NCBI GenBank assembly: GCA_936450465.1 | Contig: OW388297.1 | Coordinates: 62,121,202-62,185,201, forward strand | Direction of reading: 5' to 3' | Source of the DNA: Gibbula magus | Lineage: Eukaryota > Mollusca > Gastropoda > Trochida > Trochidae | Length of the DNA stretch: 64,000 bases | Shown: positions 1-15,900 of the stretch, piece by piece | Numbering within the stretch: the first letter of the stretch is position 1 | Layout: every line of letters starts with the position of its first letter | Program-made: the position numbers and the translations under genes | Notes under the pieces: generated by a model | Databases searched by the model: none | Told to the model about the DNA's origin: nothing | Seen by the model: the letters and a program-made list of their open reading frames with translations, nothing else

Positions 1-3000
1 GTTGAGTGAGTGTTGATACGTTCATCTGGATTCACCGTTGATGTAAGCGAGGTTGAGAGTGTTGATACGTTCATCTGGATTCACCGTTGATGTAAGCGAG
101 GTTGATTGAGTGTTGATACGTTCATCTGGATTCACCGTTGATGTAAGCGAGGTTGAGTGAGTGTTGATACGTTCATCTGGATTCATCGTTGATGTAAGCG
201 AGGTTGAGTGAGTGTTGATACGTTCATCTGGATTCACCGTTGATGTAAGCGAGGTTGAGTGAGTGTTGATACGTTCATCTGGATTCATCGTTGATGTAAG
301 CGAGGTTGAGTGAGTGTTTAAGTGTTCATCTTGGTTCACGTTAATGTGAGCGAGGTTGAGTGAGTGTTGATACGTTCATCTGGATTCATCGTTGATGTAA
401 GCGAGGTTGATTGAGTGTTGATACGTTCATCTGGATTCATCGTTGATGTAAGCGAGGTTGAGTGAGTGTTGATGCGTTCATCTGGATTCACCGTTGATGT
501 AAGCGAGGTTGAGTGAGTGTTGATACGTTCATCTGGATTCATCGTTTATGTGAGAAAAGGTTGATTGAGTGTTAATACGTTCATCTGGATTCACCGTTGA
601 TGTAAGCGAGGTTGATTGAGTGTTGATACGTTCATCTGGATTCACCGTTGATGTAAGCGAGGTTGATTGAATGTTGATACGTTCATCTGGATTCACCGTT
701 GATGTAAGCGAGGTTGAGAGTGTTGATACGTTCATCTGGATTCACCGTTGATGTAAGCGAGGTTGAGAGTGTTGATACGTTCATCTGGATTCACCGTTGA
801 TGTAAGCGAGGTTGAGTGAGTGTTGATACGTTCATCTGGATTCACCGTTGATGTAAGCGAGGTTGATTGAGTGTTGATACGTTCATCTGGATTCACCGTT
901 GATGTAAGCGAGGTTGAGTGAGTGTTGATACGTTCATCTGGATTCATCGTTGATGTAAGCGAGGTTGAGTGAGTGTTGATACGTTCATCTGGATTCACCG
1001 TTGATGTAAGCAAGGTTGAGTGAGTGTTGATACGTTCATCTGGATTCACCGTTGATGTAAGCAAGGTTGAGAGTGTTGATACGTTCATCTGGATTCACCG
1101 TTGATGTAAGCGAGGTTGATTGAGTGTTGATACGTTCATCTGGATTCACCGTTGATGTAAGCGAGGTTGAGAGTGTTGATACGTTCATCTGGATTCACTG
1201 TTGATGTAAGCGAGGTTGAGTGAGTGTTGATGCGTTCATCTGGATTCACCGTTGATGTAAGCGAGGTTGAGTGAGTGTTGATACGTTCATCTGGATTCAT
1301 CGTTGATGTGAGAAAAGGTTGATTGAGTGTTAATACGTTCATCTGGATTCATCGTTGATGTAAGCAAGGTTGAGTGAGTGTTGATACGTTCATCTGGATT
1401 CACCGTTGATGTAAGCAAGGTTGAGAGTGTTGATACGTTCATCTGGATTCACCGTTGATGTAAGCGAGGTTGAGTGAGTGTTGATGCGTTCATCTGGATT
1501 CACCGTTGATGTAAGCGAGGTTGAGTGAGTGTTGATACGTTCATCTGGATTCACCGTTGATGTAAGCGAGGTTGAGTGAGTGTTGATGCGTTCATCTGGA
1601 TTCACCGTTGATGTAAGCGAGGTTGAGTGAGTGTTGATACGTTCATCTGGATTCATCGTTGATGTGAGAAAAGGTTGATTGAGTGTTAATACGTTCATCT
1701 GGATTCATCGTTGATGTAAGCAAGGTTGAGTGAGTGTTGATACGTTCATCTGGATTCACCGTTGATGTAAGCGAGGTTGATTGAGTGTTGATACGTTCAT
1801 CTGGATTCATCGTTGATGTAAGCAAGGTTGAGTGAGTGTTGATATGTTCATCTGGATTCACCGTTGATGTAAGCGAGGTTGAGTGAGTGTTGATACGTTC
1901 ATCTGGATTCATCGTTGATGTGAGAAAAGGTTGATTGAGTGTTGATACGTTCATCTGGATTCATCGTTGATGTAAGCAAGGTTGAGTGAGTGTTGATACG
2001 TTCATCTGGATTCACCGTTGATGTAAGCGAGGTTGATTGAGTGTTGATACGTTTATCTGGATTCATCATTGATGTAAGCAAGGTTGAGTGAGTGTTGATA
2101 TGTTCATCTGGATTCACCGTTGATGTAAGCGAGGTTGATTGAATGTTGATACGTTCATCTGGATTCACCGTTGATGTAAGCGAGGTTGAGAGTGTTGATA
2201 CGTTCATCTGGATTCACCGTTGATGTAAGCGAGGTTGAGAGTGTTGATACGTTCATCTGGATTCACCGTTGATGTAAGCGAGGTTGAGTGAGTGTTGATA
2301 CGTTCATCTGGATTCACCGTTGATGTAAGCGAGGTTGATTGAGTGTTGATACGTTCATCTGGATTCACCGTTGATGTAAGCGAGGTTGATTGAGTGTTGA
2401 TACGTTCATCTGGATTCACCGTTGTTGTAAGCGAGGTTGAGTGAGTGTTGATACGTTCATCTGGATTCACCGTTGATGTAAGCGAGGTTGAGAGTGTTGA
2501 TAAGTTCATCTGGATTCATCGTTGATGTAAGCAAGGTTGAGTGAGTGTTGATACGTTCATCTGGATTCATCGTTGATGTAAGCGAGGTTGAGTGAGTGTT
2601 GATACGTTCATCTGGATTCACCGTTGATGTAAGCGAGGTTGAGTGAGTGTTGATACGTTCATCTGGATTCACCGTTGATATAAGCGAGGTTGAGTGAGTG
2701 TTGATACGTTCATCTGGATTCACCGTTGATGTAAGCGAGGTTGAGTGAGTGTTGATACGTTCATCTGGATTCACCGTTGATGTAAGCGAGGTTGAGTGAG
2801 TGTTGATACGTTCATCTGGATTCACCGTTGATGTAAGCGAGGTTGAGAGTGTTGATACGTTCATCTGGATTCACCGTTGATGTAAGCGAGGTTGAGTGAG
2901 TGTTGATACGTTCATCTGGATTCACCGTTGATGTAAGCGAGGTTGAGTGAGTGTTGATACGTTCATCTGGATTCATCGTTGATGTAAGCGAGGTTGAGTG

Positions 3001-6000
3001 AGTGTTGATACGTTCATCTGGATTCATCGTTGATGTAAGCAAGGTTGAGTGAGTGTTGATACGTTCATCTGGATTCATCGTTGATGTAAGCGAGGTTGAG
3101 TGAGTGTTGATACGTTCATCTTGATTCACCGTTGATGTAAGCGAGGTTGAGTGAGTGTTGAAACGTTCATCTGGATTCACCGTTGATATAAGCGAGGTTG
3201 AGTGAGTGTTGATACGTTCATCTGGATTCACCGTTGATGTAAGCGAGGTTGAGTGAGTGTTGATACGTTCATCTGGATTCACCGTTGATGTAAGCGAGGT
3301 TGAGTGAGTGTTGATACGTTCATCTGGATTCACCGTTGATGTAAGCGAGGTTGAGAGTGTTGATACGTTCATCTGGATTCACCGTTGATGTAAGTGAGGT
3401 TGAGTGAGTGTTGATACGTTCATCTGGATTCATCGTTGATGTAAGCGAGGTTGAGTGAGTGTTGATACGTTCATCTGGATTCACCGTTGATGTAAGCGAG
3501 GTTGAGTGAGTGTTGATACGTTCATCTGGATTCACCGTTGATGTAAGCGAGGTTGAGTGAGTGTTGATACGTTCATCTGGATTCATCGTTGATGTAAGCG
3601 AGGTTGATTGAGTGTTGATACATTCATCTGGATTCACCGTTGATGTAAGCGAGGTTGATTGAGTGTTGATACGTTTATCTGGATTCATCGTTGATGTAAG
3701 CGAGGTTGATTGAGTGTTGATACATTCATCTGGATTCATCGTTGATGTAAGCGAGGTTGAGTGAGTGTTGATACGTTCATTTGGATTCATCGTTGATGTA
3801 AGCGAGGTTGAGTGAGTGTTTAAGTGTTGATCTTGGTTCACGTTAATGTGAGCGAGGTTGAGTGAGTGTTGATACGTTCATCTGGATTCACCGTTGATAT
3901 AAGCGAGGTTGAGTGAGTGTTGATACGTTCATTTGGATTCATCGTTGATGTAAGCGAGGTTGAGTGAGTGTTTAAGTGTTCATCTTGGTTCACGTTAATG
4001 TGAGCGAAGTTGAGTGAGTGTTGATACGTTCATCTGGATTCATCGTTGATGTAAGCGAGGTTGAGTGAGTGTTGATACATTCATCTGGATTCACCGTTGA
4101 TGTAAGCGAGGTTGAGTGAGTGTTGATACGTTCATCTGGATTCACCGTTGATGTAAGCGAGGTTGAGTGAGTGTTGATACGTTCATCTGGATTCATCGTT
4201 GATGTAAGCGAGGTTGAGTGAGTGTTGATACGTTCATCTGGATTCACCGTTGATGTAAGCGAGATTGAGTGAGTGTTGATACGTTCATCTGGATTCATCG
4301 TTGATGTAAGCGAGGTGGATTGAGTGTTGATACGTTCATCTGGATTCACCGTTGATGTAAGCGAGGTTGAGAGTGTTGATACGTTCATCTGGATTCATCG
4401 TTGATGTAAGCGAGGTTGATTGAGTGTTGATAAGTTCATCTGGATTCACCGTTGATGTAAGCGAGGTTGATTGAGTGTTGATACGTTTATCTGGATTCAC
4501 CGTTGATGTAAGTGAGGTTGAGTGAGTGTTGATACGTTCATCTGTATTCACCGTTGATGTAAGCGAGGTTGAGAGTGTTGATACGTTCATCTGGATTCAC
4601 CGTTGATGTAAGCGAGGTTGATTGAGTGTTGATACGTTCATCTGGATTCATCGTTGATGTAAGCGAGGTTGATTGAGTGTTGATACGTTCATCTGGATTC
4701 ACCGTTGATGTAAGCGAGGTTGATTGAGTGTTGATACGTTCATCTGGATTCACCGTTGATGTAAGCGAGGTTGATTGAGTGTTGATACGTTTATCTGGAT
4801 TCACCGTTGATATAAGCGAGGTTGATTGAGTGTTGATACGTTTATCTGGATTCACCGTTGATGTAAGCAAGGTTGATTGAGTGTTGATACGTTCATCTGG
4901 ATTCACCGTTGATGTAAGCGAGGTTGAGAGTGTTGATACGTTCATCTGGATTCACCGTTGATGTAAGCGAGGTTTGAGAGTGTTGATACGTTCATCTGGA
5001 TTCATCGTTGATGTAAGCGAGGTTGATTGAGTGTTGATACGTTCATCTGGATTAACCGTTGATGTAAGCGAGGTTGAGAGTGTTGATACGTTCATCTGGA
5101 TTCATTGTTGATGTAAGCGAGGTTGATTGAGTGTTGATACGTTCATCTGGATTCACCGTTGATGTAAGCGAGGTTGATTGAGTGTTGATACGTTCATCTG
5201 GATTCACCGTTGATGTAAGCGAGGTTGATTGTGTGTTGATACGTTTATCTGGATTCACCGTTGATGTAAGCGAGGTTGATTGAGTGTTGATACGTTTATC
5301 TGGATTCACCGTTGATGTAAGCGAGGTTGATTGAGTGTTGATACGTTCATCTGGATTCACCGTTGATGTAAGCGAGGTTGATTGAGTGTTGATACGTTCA
5401 TCTGGATTCACCGTTGATATAAGCGAGGTTGAGTGAGTGTTGATACGTTCATCTGGATTCATCGTTGATGTAAGCGAGGTTGAGTGAGTGTTGATACGTT
5501 CATCTGGATTCACCGTTGATGTAAGCGAGGTTGAGAGTGTTGATACGTTCATCTGGATTCATTGTTGATGTAAGCGAGGTTGATTGAGTGTTGATACGTT
5601 CATCTGGATTCACCGTTGATGTAAGCGAGGTTGATTGAGTGTTGATACGTTCATCTGGATTCACCGTTGATGTAAGTGAGGTTGATTGAGTGTTGATACG
5701 TTTATCTGGATTCACCGTTGATGTAAGCGAGGTTGATTGAGTGTTGATACGTTTATCTGGATTCACCGTTGATGTAAGCGAGGTTGATTGAGTGTTGATA
5801 CGTTCATCTGGATTCACCGTTGATGTAAGCGAGGTTGATTGAGTGTTGATACGTTCATCTGGATTCACCGTTGATATAAGCGAGGTTGAGTGAGTGTTGA
5901 TACGTTCATCTGGATTCATCGTTGATGTAAGCGAGGTTGAGTGAGTGTTGATACGTTCATCTGGATTCACCGTTGATGTAAGCGAGGTTGAGAGTGTTGA

Positions 6001-9000
6001 TACGTTCATCTGGATTCATCGTTGATGTAAGCGAGGTTGATTGAGTGTTGATACGTTCATCTGGATTCACCGTTGATGTAAGCGAGGTTGATTGAGTGTT
6101 GATACGTTTATCTGGATTCACCGTTGATGTAAGCGATGTTGAGTGAGTGTTGATACGTTCATCTGGATTCATCGTTGATGTAAGCGAGGTTGAGTGAGTG
6201 TTGATACATTCATCTGGATTCACCGTTGATGTAAGCGAGGTTGAGAGTGTTGATACGTTCATCTGGATTCACCGTTGATGTAAGCGAGGTTGAGAGTGTT
6301 GATACGTTCATCTGGATTCACCGTTGATGTAAGCAAGGTTGAGAGTGTTGATACGTTCATCTGGATTCATCGTTGATGTGAGAAAAGGTTGATTGAGTGT
6401 TAATACGTTCATCTGGATTCACCGTTGATGTAAGCGAGGTTGAGAGTGTTGATACGTTCATCTGGATTCACCGTTGATGTAAGCGAGGTTGAGAGTGTTG
6501 ATACGTTCATCTGGATTCATCGTTGATGTAAGCGAGGTTGATTGAGTGTTGATACGTTCATCTGGATTCACCGTTGATGTAAGCGAGGTTGAGAGTGTTG
6601 ATACGTTCATCTGGATTCATCGTTGATGTAAGCGAGGTTGATTGAGTGTTGATACGTTCATCTGGATTCACCGTTGATGTAAGCGAGGTTGATTGAGTGT
6701 TGATACGTTCATCTGGATTCACCGTTGATGTAAGCGAGGTTGAGTGAGTGTTGATACATTCATCTGGATTCACCGTTGATGTAAGCGAGGTTGAGTGAGT
6801 GTTGATACGTTTATCTGGATTCACCGTTGATGTAAGCGATGTTGAGTGAGTGTTGATACGTTCATCTGGATTCATCGTTGATGTAAGCGAGGTTGAGTGA
6901 GTGTTGATACATTCATCTGGATTCACCGTTGATGTAAGCGAGGTTGAGAGTGTTGATACGTTCATCTGGATTCACCGTTGATGTAAGCGAGGTTGAGAGT
7001 GTTGATACGTTCATCTGGATTCACCGTTGATGTAAGCAAGGTTGAGAGTGTTGATACGTTCATCTGGATTCATCGTTGATGTGAGAAAAGGTTGATTGAG
7101 TGTTAATACGTTCATCTGGATTCACCGTTGATGTAAGCGAGGTTGAGAGTGTTGATACGTTCATCTGGATTCACCGTTGATGTAAGCGAGGTTGAGAGTG
7201 TTGATACGTTCATCTGGATTCATCGTTGATGTAAGCGAGGTTGATTGAGTGTTGATACGTTCATCTGGATTCACCGTTGATGTGAGAAAAGGTTGATTGA
7301 GTGTTAATACGTTCATCTGGATTCATCGTTGATGTAAGCAAGGTTGATTGAGTGTTGATACGTTTATCTGGATTCACCGTTGATGTAAGCGAGGTTGTTT
7401 GAATGTTGATACGTTTATCTGGATTCACCGTTGATGTAAGCGAGGTTGATTGAGTGTTGATACGTTCATCTGGATTCACCGTTGATGTAAGCGAGGTTGA
7501 GAGTGTTGATACGTTCATCTGGATTCATCGTTGATGTAAGCGAGGTTGATTGAGTGTTGATACGTTCATCTGGATTCACCGTTGATGTAAGCGAGGTTGA
7601 TTGAGTGTTGATACGTTCATCTGGATTCACCGTTGATGTAAGCGAGGTTGATTGAGTGTTGATACGTTTATCTGGATTCACCGTTGATGTAAGCGAGGTT
7701 GAGTGAGTGTTGATACGTTCATCTGGATTCACCGTTGATGTAAGCGAGGTTGAGAGTGTTGATACGTTCATCTGGATTCACCGTTGATGTAAGCGAGGTT
7801 GAGAGTGTTGATACGTTCATCTGGATTCATCGTTGATGTAAGCGAGGTTGATTGAGTGTTGATACGTTCATCTGGATTCACCGTTGATGTAAGCAAGGTT
7901 GATTGAGTGTTGATACGTTTATCTGGATTCACCGTTGATGTAAGCGAGGTTGATTGATTGTTGATACGTTTATCTGGATTCACCGTTGATGTAAGCGAGG
8001 TTGATTGAATGTTGATACGTTTATCTGGATTCACCGTTGATGTAAGCGAGGTTGATTGAGTGTTGATACGTTCATCTGGATTCACCGTTGATGTAAGCGA
8101 GGTTGAGAGTGTTGATACGTTCATCTGGATTCACCGTTGATGTAAGCGAGGTTGATTGAGTGTTGATACGTTTATCTGGATTCACCGTTGATGTAAGCGA
8201 GGTTGATTGAGTGTTGATACGTTCATCTGGATTCACCGTTGATGTAAGCGAGGTTGAGAGTGTTGATACGTTCATCTGGATTCACCGTTGATGTAAGCGA
8301 GGTTGAGAGTGTTGATACGTTCATCTGGATTCATCGTTGATGTAAGCGAGGTTGATTGAGTGTTGATACGTTCATCTGGATTCACCGTTGATGTAAGCGA
8401 GGTTGAGAGTGTTGATACGTTCATCTGGATTCATCGTTGATGTAAGCGAGGTTGATTGAGTGTTGATACGTTCATCTGGATTCACCGTTGATGTAAGCGA
8501 GGTTGATTGAGTGTTGATACGTTCATCTGGATTCACCGTTGATGTAAGCGAGGTTGAGTGAGTGTTGATACATTCATCTGGATTCACCGTTGATGTAAGC
8601 GAGGTTGAGTGAGTGTTGATACGTTCATCTGGATTCATCGTTGATGTAAGCGAGGTTGAGTGAGTGTTTAAGTGTTCATCTTGGTTCACGTTAATGTGAG
8701 CGAGGTTGAGTGAGTGTTGATACGTTCATCTGGATTCATCGTTGATGTAAGCGAGGTTGAGTGAGTGTTGATACGTTCATCTGGATTCATCGTTGATGTA
8801 AGCGAGGTTGAGTGAGTGTTGATACGTTCATCTGGATTCACCGTTGATGTAAGCGAGGTTGAGTGAGTGTTGATACGTTCATCTGGATTCATCGTTGATG
8901 TAAGCGAGGTTGATTGAGTGTTGATACGTTCATCTGGATTCACCGTTGATGTAAGCGAGGTTGAGAGTGTTGATACGTTCATCTGGATTCACCGTTGATG

Positions 9001-9049
9001 TAAGCGAGGTTGATTGAGTGTTGATACGTTTATCTGGATTCACCGTTGA

Positions 9050-12000
9050 TGTAAGCGAGGTTGAGAGTGTTGATACGTTCATCTGGATTCATCGTTGATG
9101 TAAGCGAGGTTGATTGAGTGTTGATACGTTCATCTGGATTCACCGTTGATGTAAGCGAGGTTGAGAGTGTTGATACGTTCATCTGGATTCATCGTTGATG
9201 TAAGCGAGGTTGATTGAGTGTTGATACGTTCATCTGGATTCACCGTTGATGTAAGCGAGGTTGATTGAGTGTTGATACGTTCATCTGGATTCACCGTTGA
9301 TGTAAGCGAGGTTGAGTGAGTGTTGATACATTCATCTGGATTCACCGTTGATGTAAGCGAGGTTGAGTGAGTGTTGATACGTTCATCTGGATTCATCGTT
9401 GATGTAAGCGAGGTTGAGTGAGTGTTTAAGTGTTCATCTTGGTTCACGTTAATGTGAGCGAGGTTGATTGAGTGTTGATACGTTCATCTGGATTCACCGT
9501 TGATGTAAGCGAGGTTGAGTGAGTGTTGATACGTTCATCTGGATTCATCGTTGATGTAAGCGAGGTTGAGTGAGTGTTGATACGTTCATCTGGATTCACC
9601 GTTGATGTAAGCGAGGTTGAGTGACTGTTGATACGTTCATCTGGATTCATCGTTGATGTAAGCGAGGTTGATTGAGTGTTGATACGTTCATCTGGATTCA
9701 CCGTTGATGTAAGCGTGGTTGAGTGAGTGTTGATACGTTCATCTGGATTCATCGTTGATGTAAGCGAGGTTGATTGAGTGTTGATACGTTCATCTGGATT
9801 CACCGTTGATGTAAGCGAGGTTGAGAGTGTTGATACGTTCATCTGGATTCATCGTTGATGTAAGCGAGGTTGATTGAGTGTTGATACCTTTATCTGGATT
9901 CACCGTTGATGTAAGTGAGGTTGAGTGAGTGTTGATACGTTCATCTGGATTCACCGTTGATGTAAGCGAGGTTGAGAGTGTTGATACGTTCATCTGGATT
10001 CACCGTTGATGTAAGCGAGGTTGAGTGAGTGTTGATACGTTCATCTGGATTCACCGTTGATGTAAGCGAGGTTGAGAGTGTTGATGCGTTCATCTGGATT
10101 CATCGTTGATGTAAGCGAGGTTGATTGAGTGTTGATACGTTCATCTGGATTCACCGTTGATGTAAGCGAGGTTGATTGAGTGTTGATACGTTTATCTGGA
10201 TTCACCGTTGATGTAAGCGAGGTTGAGTGAGTGTTGATACGTTCATCTGGATTCACCGTTGATGTAAGCGAGGTTGAGAGTGTTGATACGTTCATCTGGA
10301 TTCACCGTTGATGTAAGCGAGGTTGAGAGTGTTGATACGTTCATCTGGATTCATCGTTGATGTAAGCGAGGTTGATTGAGTGTTGATACGTTCATCTGGA
10401 TTCACCGTTGATGTAAGCGAGGTTGAGAGTGTTGATACGTTCATCTGGATTCATCGTTGATGTAAGCGAGGTTGATTGAGTGTTGATACGTTCATCTGGA
10501 TTCACCATTGATGTAAGCGAGGTTGATTGAGTGTTGATACGTTTATCTGGATTCACCGTTGATGTAAGCGAGGTTGATTGAGTGTTGATACGTTTATCTG
10601 GATTCACCGTTGATGTAAGCGAGGTTGATTGAGTGTTGATACGTTCATCTGGATTCACCGTTGATGTAAGCGAGGTTGAGAGTGTTGATACGTTCATCTG
10701 GATTCACCGTTGATGTAAGCGAGGTTGAGAGTGTTGATACGTTCATCTGGATTCATCGTTGATGTAAGCGAGGTTGATTGAGTGTTGATACGTTCATCTG
10801 GATTCACCGTTGATGTAAGCGAGGTTGAGAGTGTTGATACGTTCATCTGGATTCATCGTTGATGTAAGCGAGGTTGATTGAGTGTTGATACGTTCATCTG
10901 GATTCACCGTTGATGTAAGCGAGGTTGATTGAGTGTTGATACATTCATCTGGATTCACCGTTGATGTAAGCAAGGTTGATTGAGTGTTGATACGTTCATC
11001 TGGATTCACCGTTGATGTAAGCGAGGTTGAGTGAGTGTTGATACGTTCATCTGGATTCACCGTTGATGTAAGCGAGGTTGATTGAGTGTTGATACGTTCA
11101 TCTGGATTCACCGTTGATATAAGCGAGGTTGAGTGAGTGTTGATACGTTTATCTGGATTCACCGTTGATGTAAGCGAGGTTGAGTGAGTGTTGATACGTT
11201 CATCTGGATTCACCGTTGATGTAAGCGAGGTTGATTGAGTGTTGATACGTTCATCTGGATTCATCGTTGATATAAGCGAGGTTGAGTGAGTGTTGATACG
11301 TTCATCTGGATTCATCGTTGATGTAAGCGAGGTTGAGTGAGTGTTTAAGTGTTCATCTTGGTTCACGTTAATGTGAGCGAGGTTGAGTGAGTGTTGATAC
11401 GTTCATCTGGATTCATCGTTGATGTAAGCGAGGTTGATTGAGTGTTGATACATTCATCTCGATTCACCGTTGATGTAAGCGAGGTTGATTGAGTGTTGAT
11501 ACGTTTATCTGGATTCACCGTTGATGTAAGCGAGGTTGATTGAATGTTGATACGTTTATCTGGATTCACCGTTGATGTAAGCGAGGTTGATTGAGTGTTG
11601 ATACGTTCATCTGGATTCACCGTTGATGTAAGCGAGGTTGAGAGTGTTGATACGTTCATCTGGATTCATTGTTGATGTAAGCGAGGTTGATTGAGTGTTG
11701 ATACGTTCATCTGGATTCACCGTTGATGTAAGCGAGGTTGATTGAGTGTTGATACGTTCATCTGGATTCACCGTTGATGTAAGCGAGGTTGATTGAGTGT
11801 TGATACGTTTATCTGGATTCACCGTTGATGTAAGCGAGGTTGATTGAGTGTTGATACGTTTATCTGGATTCACCGTTGATGTAAGCGAGGTTGATTGAGT
11901 GTTGATACGTTCATCTGGATTCACCGTTGATGTAAGCGAGGTTGAGAGTGTTGATACGTTCATCTGGATTCACCGTTGATGTAAGCGAGGTTGAGAGTGT

Positions 12001-12650
12001 TGATACGTTCATCTGGATTCATCGTTGATGTAAGCGAGGTTGATTGAGTGTTGATACGTTCATCTGGATTCACCGTTGATTTAAGCGAGGTTGAGAGTGT
12101 TGATACGTTCATCTGGATTCACCGTTGATGTAAGCAAGGTTGAGAGTGTTGATACGTTCATCTGGATTCACCGTTGATGTAAGCGAGGTTGAGAGTGTTG
12201 ATACGTTCATCTGGATTCACCGTTGATGTAAGCGAGGTTGAGTGAGTGTTGATACGTTCATCTGGATTCATCGTTGATGTGAGAAAAGGTTGAGTGAGTG
12301 TTGATACGTTCTTCTGGATTCATCATTGATGTAAGCAAGGTTGATTGAGTGTGGATACGTTCATCTGGATTCACCGTTGATGTAAGCGAGGTTGAGTGAG
12401 TGTTGATACGTTCATCTGGATTCATCGTTGATGTAAGCGAGGTTGAGTGAGTGTTGATACGTTCATCTGGATTCATCGTTGATGTGAGAAAAGTTTGAGT
12501 GAGTGTTGATACGTTCTTCTGGATTCATCATTGATGTAAGCAAGGTTGATTGAGTGTTGATACGTTCATCTGGATTCACCGTTGATGTAAGCGAGGTTGA
12601 GAGTGTTGATACGTTCATCTGGATTCACCGTTGATGTAAGCGAGGTTGAG
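9050..12650. repeat. Higher-order duplication inside the minisatellite, copy A
   Basis: This block of about 3.6 kb recurs at about 12935-16535, offset by exactly 3885 bp. The order of 49-, 51- and 52-bp variants is the same, including rare single-base variants. I saw only a few differences (around 9464-9497 and 10368 against 13349-13382 and 14253). Smaller shifted copies also occur: 8372-8700 recurs at 9130-9458 (758 bp), and 5047-5495 recurs at 5495-5943 (448 bp). Confidence 0.9.
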
Positions 12651-12934
12651 TGACTGTTGATACGTTCATCTGGATTCATCGTTGATGTAAGCGAGGTTGA
12701 TTGAGTGTTGATACGTTCATCTGGATTCACCGTTGATGTAAGCGAGGTTGAGAGTGTTGATACGTTCATCTGGATTCACCGTTGATGTAAGCGAGGTTGA
12801 GAGTGTTGATACGTTCATCTGGATTCACCGTTGATGTAAGCGAGGTTGATTGAGTGTTGATACGTTCATCTGGATTCACCGTTGATGTAAGCGAGGTTGA
12901 GAGTGTTGATACGTTCATCTGGATTCACCGTTGA

Positions 12935-15900
12935 TGTAAGCGAGGTTGAGAGTGTTGATACGTTCATCTGGATTCATCGTTGATGTAAGCGAGGTTGATT
13001 GAGTGTTGATACGTTCATCTGGATTCACCGTTGATGTAAGCGAGGTTGAGAGTGTTGATACGTTCATCTGGATTCATCGTTGATGTAAGCGAGGTTGATT
13101 GAGTGTTGATACGTTCATCTGGATTCACCGTTGATGTAAGCGAGGTTGATTGAGTGTTGATACGTTCATCTGGATTCACCGTTGATGTAAGCGAGGTTGA
13201 GTGAGTGTTGATACATTCATCTGGATTCACCGTTGATGTAAGCGAGGTTGAGTGAGTGTTGATACGTTCATCTGGATTCATCGTTGATGTAAGCGAGGTT
13301 GAGTGAGTGTTTAAGTGTTCATCTTGGTTCACGTTAATGTGAGCGAGGTTGAGTGAGTGTTGATACGTTCATCTGGATTCATCGTTGATGTAAGCGAGGT
13401 TGAGTGAGTGTTGATACGTTCATCTGGATTCATCGTTGATGTAAGCGAGGTTGAGTGAGTGTTGATACGTTCATCTGGATTCACCGTTGATGTAAGCGAG
13501 GTTGAGTGACTGTTGATACGTTCATCTGGATTCATCGTTGATGTAAGCGAGGTTGATTGAGTGTTGATACGTTCATCTGGATTCACCGTTGATGTAAGCG
13601 TGGTTGAGTGAGTGTTGATACGTTCATCTGGATTCATCGTTGATGTAAGCGAGGTTGATTGAGTGTTGATACGTTCATCTGGATTCACCGTTGATGTAAG
13701 CGAGGTTGAGAGTGTTGATACGTTCATCTGGATTCATCGTTGATGTAAGCGAGGTTGATTGAGTGTTGATACCTTTATCTGGATTCACCGTTGATGTAAG
13801 TGAGGTTGAGTGAGTGTTGATACGTTCATCTGGATTCACCGTTGATGTAAGCGAGGTTGAGAGTGTTGATACGTTCATCTGGATTCACCGTTGATGTAAG
13901 CGAGGTTGAGTGAGTGTTGATACGTTCATCTGGATTCACCGTTGATGTAAGCGAGGTTGAGAGTGTTGATGCGTTCATCTGGATTCATCGTTGATGTAAG
14001 CGAGGTTGATTGAGTGTTGATACGTTCATCTGGATTCACCGTTGATGTAAGCGAGGTTGATTGAGTGTTGATACGTTTATCTGGATTCACCGTTGATGTA
14101 AGCGAGGTTGAGTGAGTGTTGATACGTTCATCTGGATTCACCGTTGATGTAAGCGAGGTTGAGAGTGTTGATACGTTCATCTGGATTCACCGTTGATGTA
14201 AGCGAGGTTGAGAGTGTTGATACGTTCATCTGGATTCATCGTTGATGTAAGCGAGGTTGAGTGAGTGTTGATACGTTCATCTGGATTCACCGTTGATGTA
14301 AGCGAGGTTGAGAGTGTTGATACGTTCATCTGGATTCATCGTTGATGTAAGCGAGGTTGATTGAGTGTTGATACGTTCATCTGGATTCACCATTGATGTA
14401 AGCGAGGTTGATTGAGTGTTGATACGTTTATCTGGATTCACCGTTGATGTAAGCGAGGTTGATTGAGTGTTGATACGTTTATCTGGATTCACCGTTGATG
14501 TAAGCGAGGTTGATTGAGTGTTGATACGTTCATCTGGATTCACCGTTGATGTAAGCGAGGTTGAGAGTGTTGATACGTTCATCTGGATTCACCGTTGATG
14601 TAAGCGAGGTTGAGAGTGTTGATACGTTCATCTGGATTCATCGTTGATGTAAGCGAGGTTGATTGAGTGTTGATACGTTCATCTGGATTCACCGTTGATG
14701 TAAGCGAGGTTGAGAGTGTTGATACGTTCATCTGGATTCATCGTTGATGTAAGCGAGGTTGATTGAGTGTTGATACGTTCATCTGGATTCACCGTTGATG
14801 TAAGCGAGGTTGATTGAGTGTTGATACATTCATCTGGATTCACCGTTGATGTAAGCAAGGTTGATTGAGTGTTGATACGTTCATCTGGATTCACCGTTGA
14901 TGTAAGCGAGGTTGAGTGAGTGTTGATACGTTCATCTGGATTCACCGTTGATGTAAGCGAGGTTGATTGAGTGTTGATACGTTCATCTGGATTCACCGTT
15001 GATATAAGCGAGGTTGAGTGAGTGTTGATACGTTTATCTGGATTCACCGTTGATGTAAGCGAGGTTGAGTGAGTGTTGATACGTTCATCTGGATTCACCG
15101 TTGATGTAAGCGAGGTTGATTGAGTGTTGATACGTTCATCTGGATTCATCGTTGATATAAGCGAGGTTGAGTGAGTGTTGATACGTTCATCTGGATTCAT
15201 CGTTGATGTAAGCGAGGTTGAGTGAGTGTTTAAGTGTTCATCTTGGTTCACGTTAATGTGAGCGAGGTTGAGTGAGTGTTGATACGTTCATCTGGATTCA
15301 TCGTTGATGTAAGCGAGGTTGATTGAGTGTTGATACATTCATCTCGATTCACCGTTGATGTAAGCGAGGTTGATTGAGTGTTGATACGTTTATCTGGATT
15401 CACCGTTGATGTAAGCGAGGTTGATTGAATGTTGATACGTTTATCTGGATTCACCGTTGATGTAAGCGAGGTTGATTGAGTGTTGATACGTTCATCTGGA
15501 TTCACCGTTGATGTAAGCGAGGTTGAGAGTGTTGATACGTTCATCTGGATTCATTGTTGATGTAAGCGAGGTTGATTGAGTGTTGATACGTTCATCTGGA
15601 TTCACCGTTGATGTAAGCGAGGTTGATTGAGTGTTGATACGTTCATCTGGATTCACCGTTGATGTAAGCGAGGTTGATTGAGTGTTGATACGTTTATCTG
15701 GATTCACCGTTGATGTAAGCGAGGTTGATTGAGTGTTGATACGTTTATCTGGATTCACCGTTGATGTAAGCGAGGTTGATTGAGTGTTGATACGTTCATC
15801 TGGATTCACCGTTGATGTAAGCGAGGTTGAGAGTGTTGATACGTTCATCTGGATTCACCGTTGATGTAAGCGAGGTTGAGAGTGTTGATACGTTCATCTG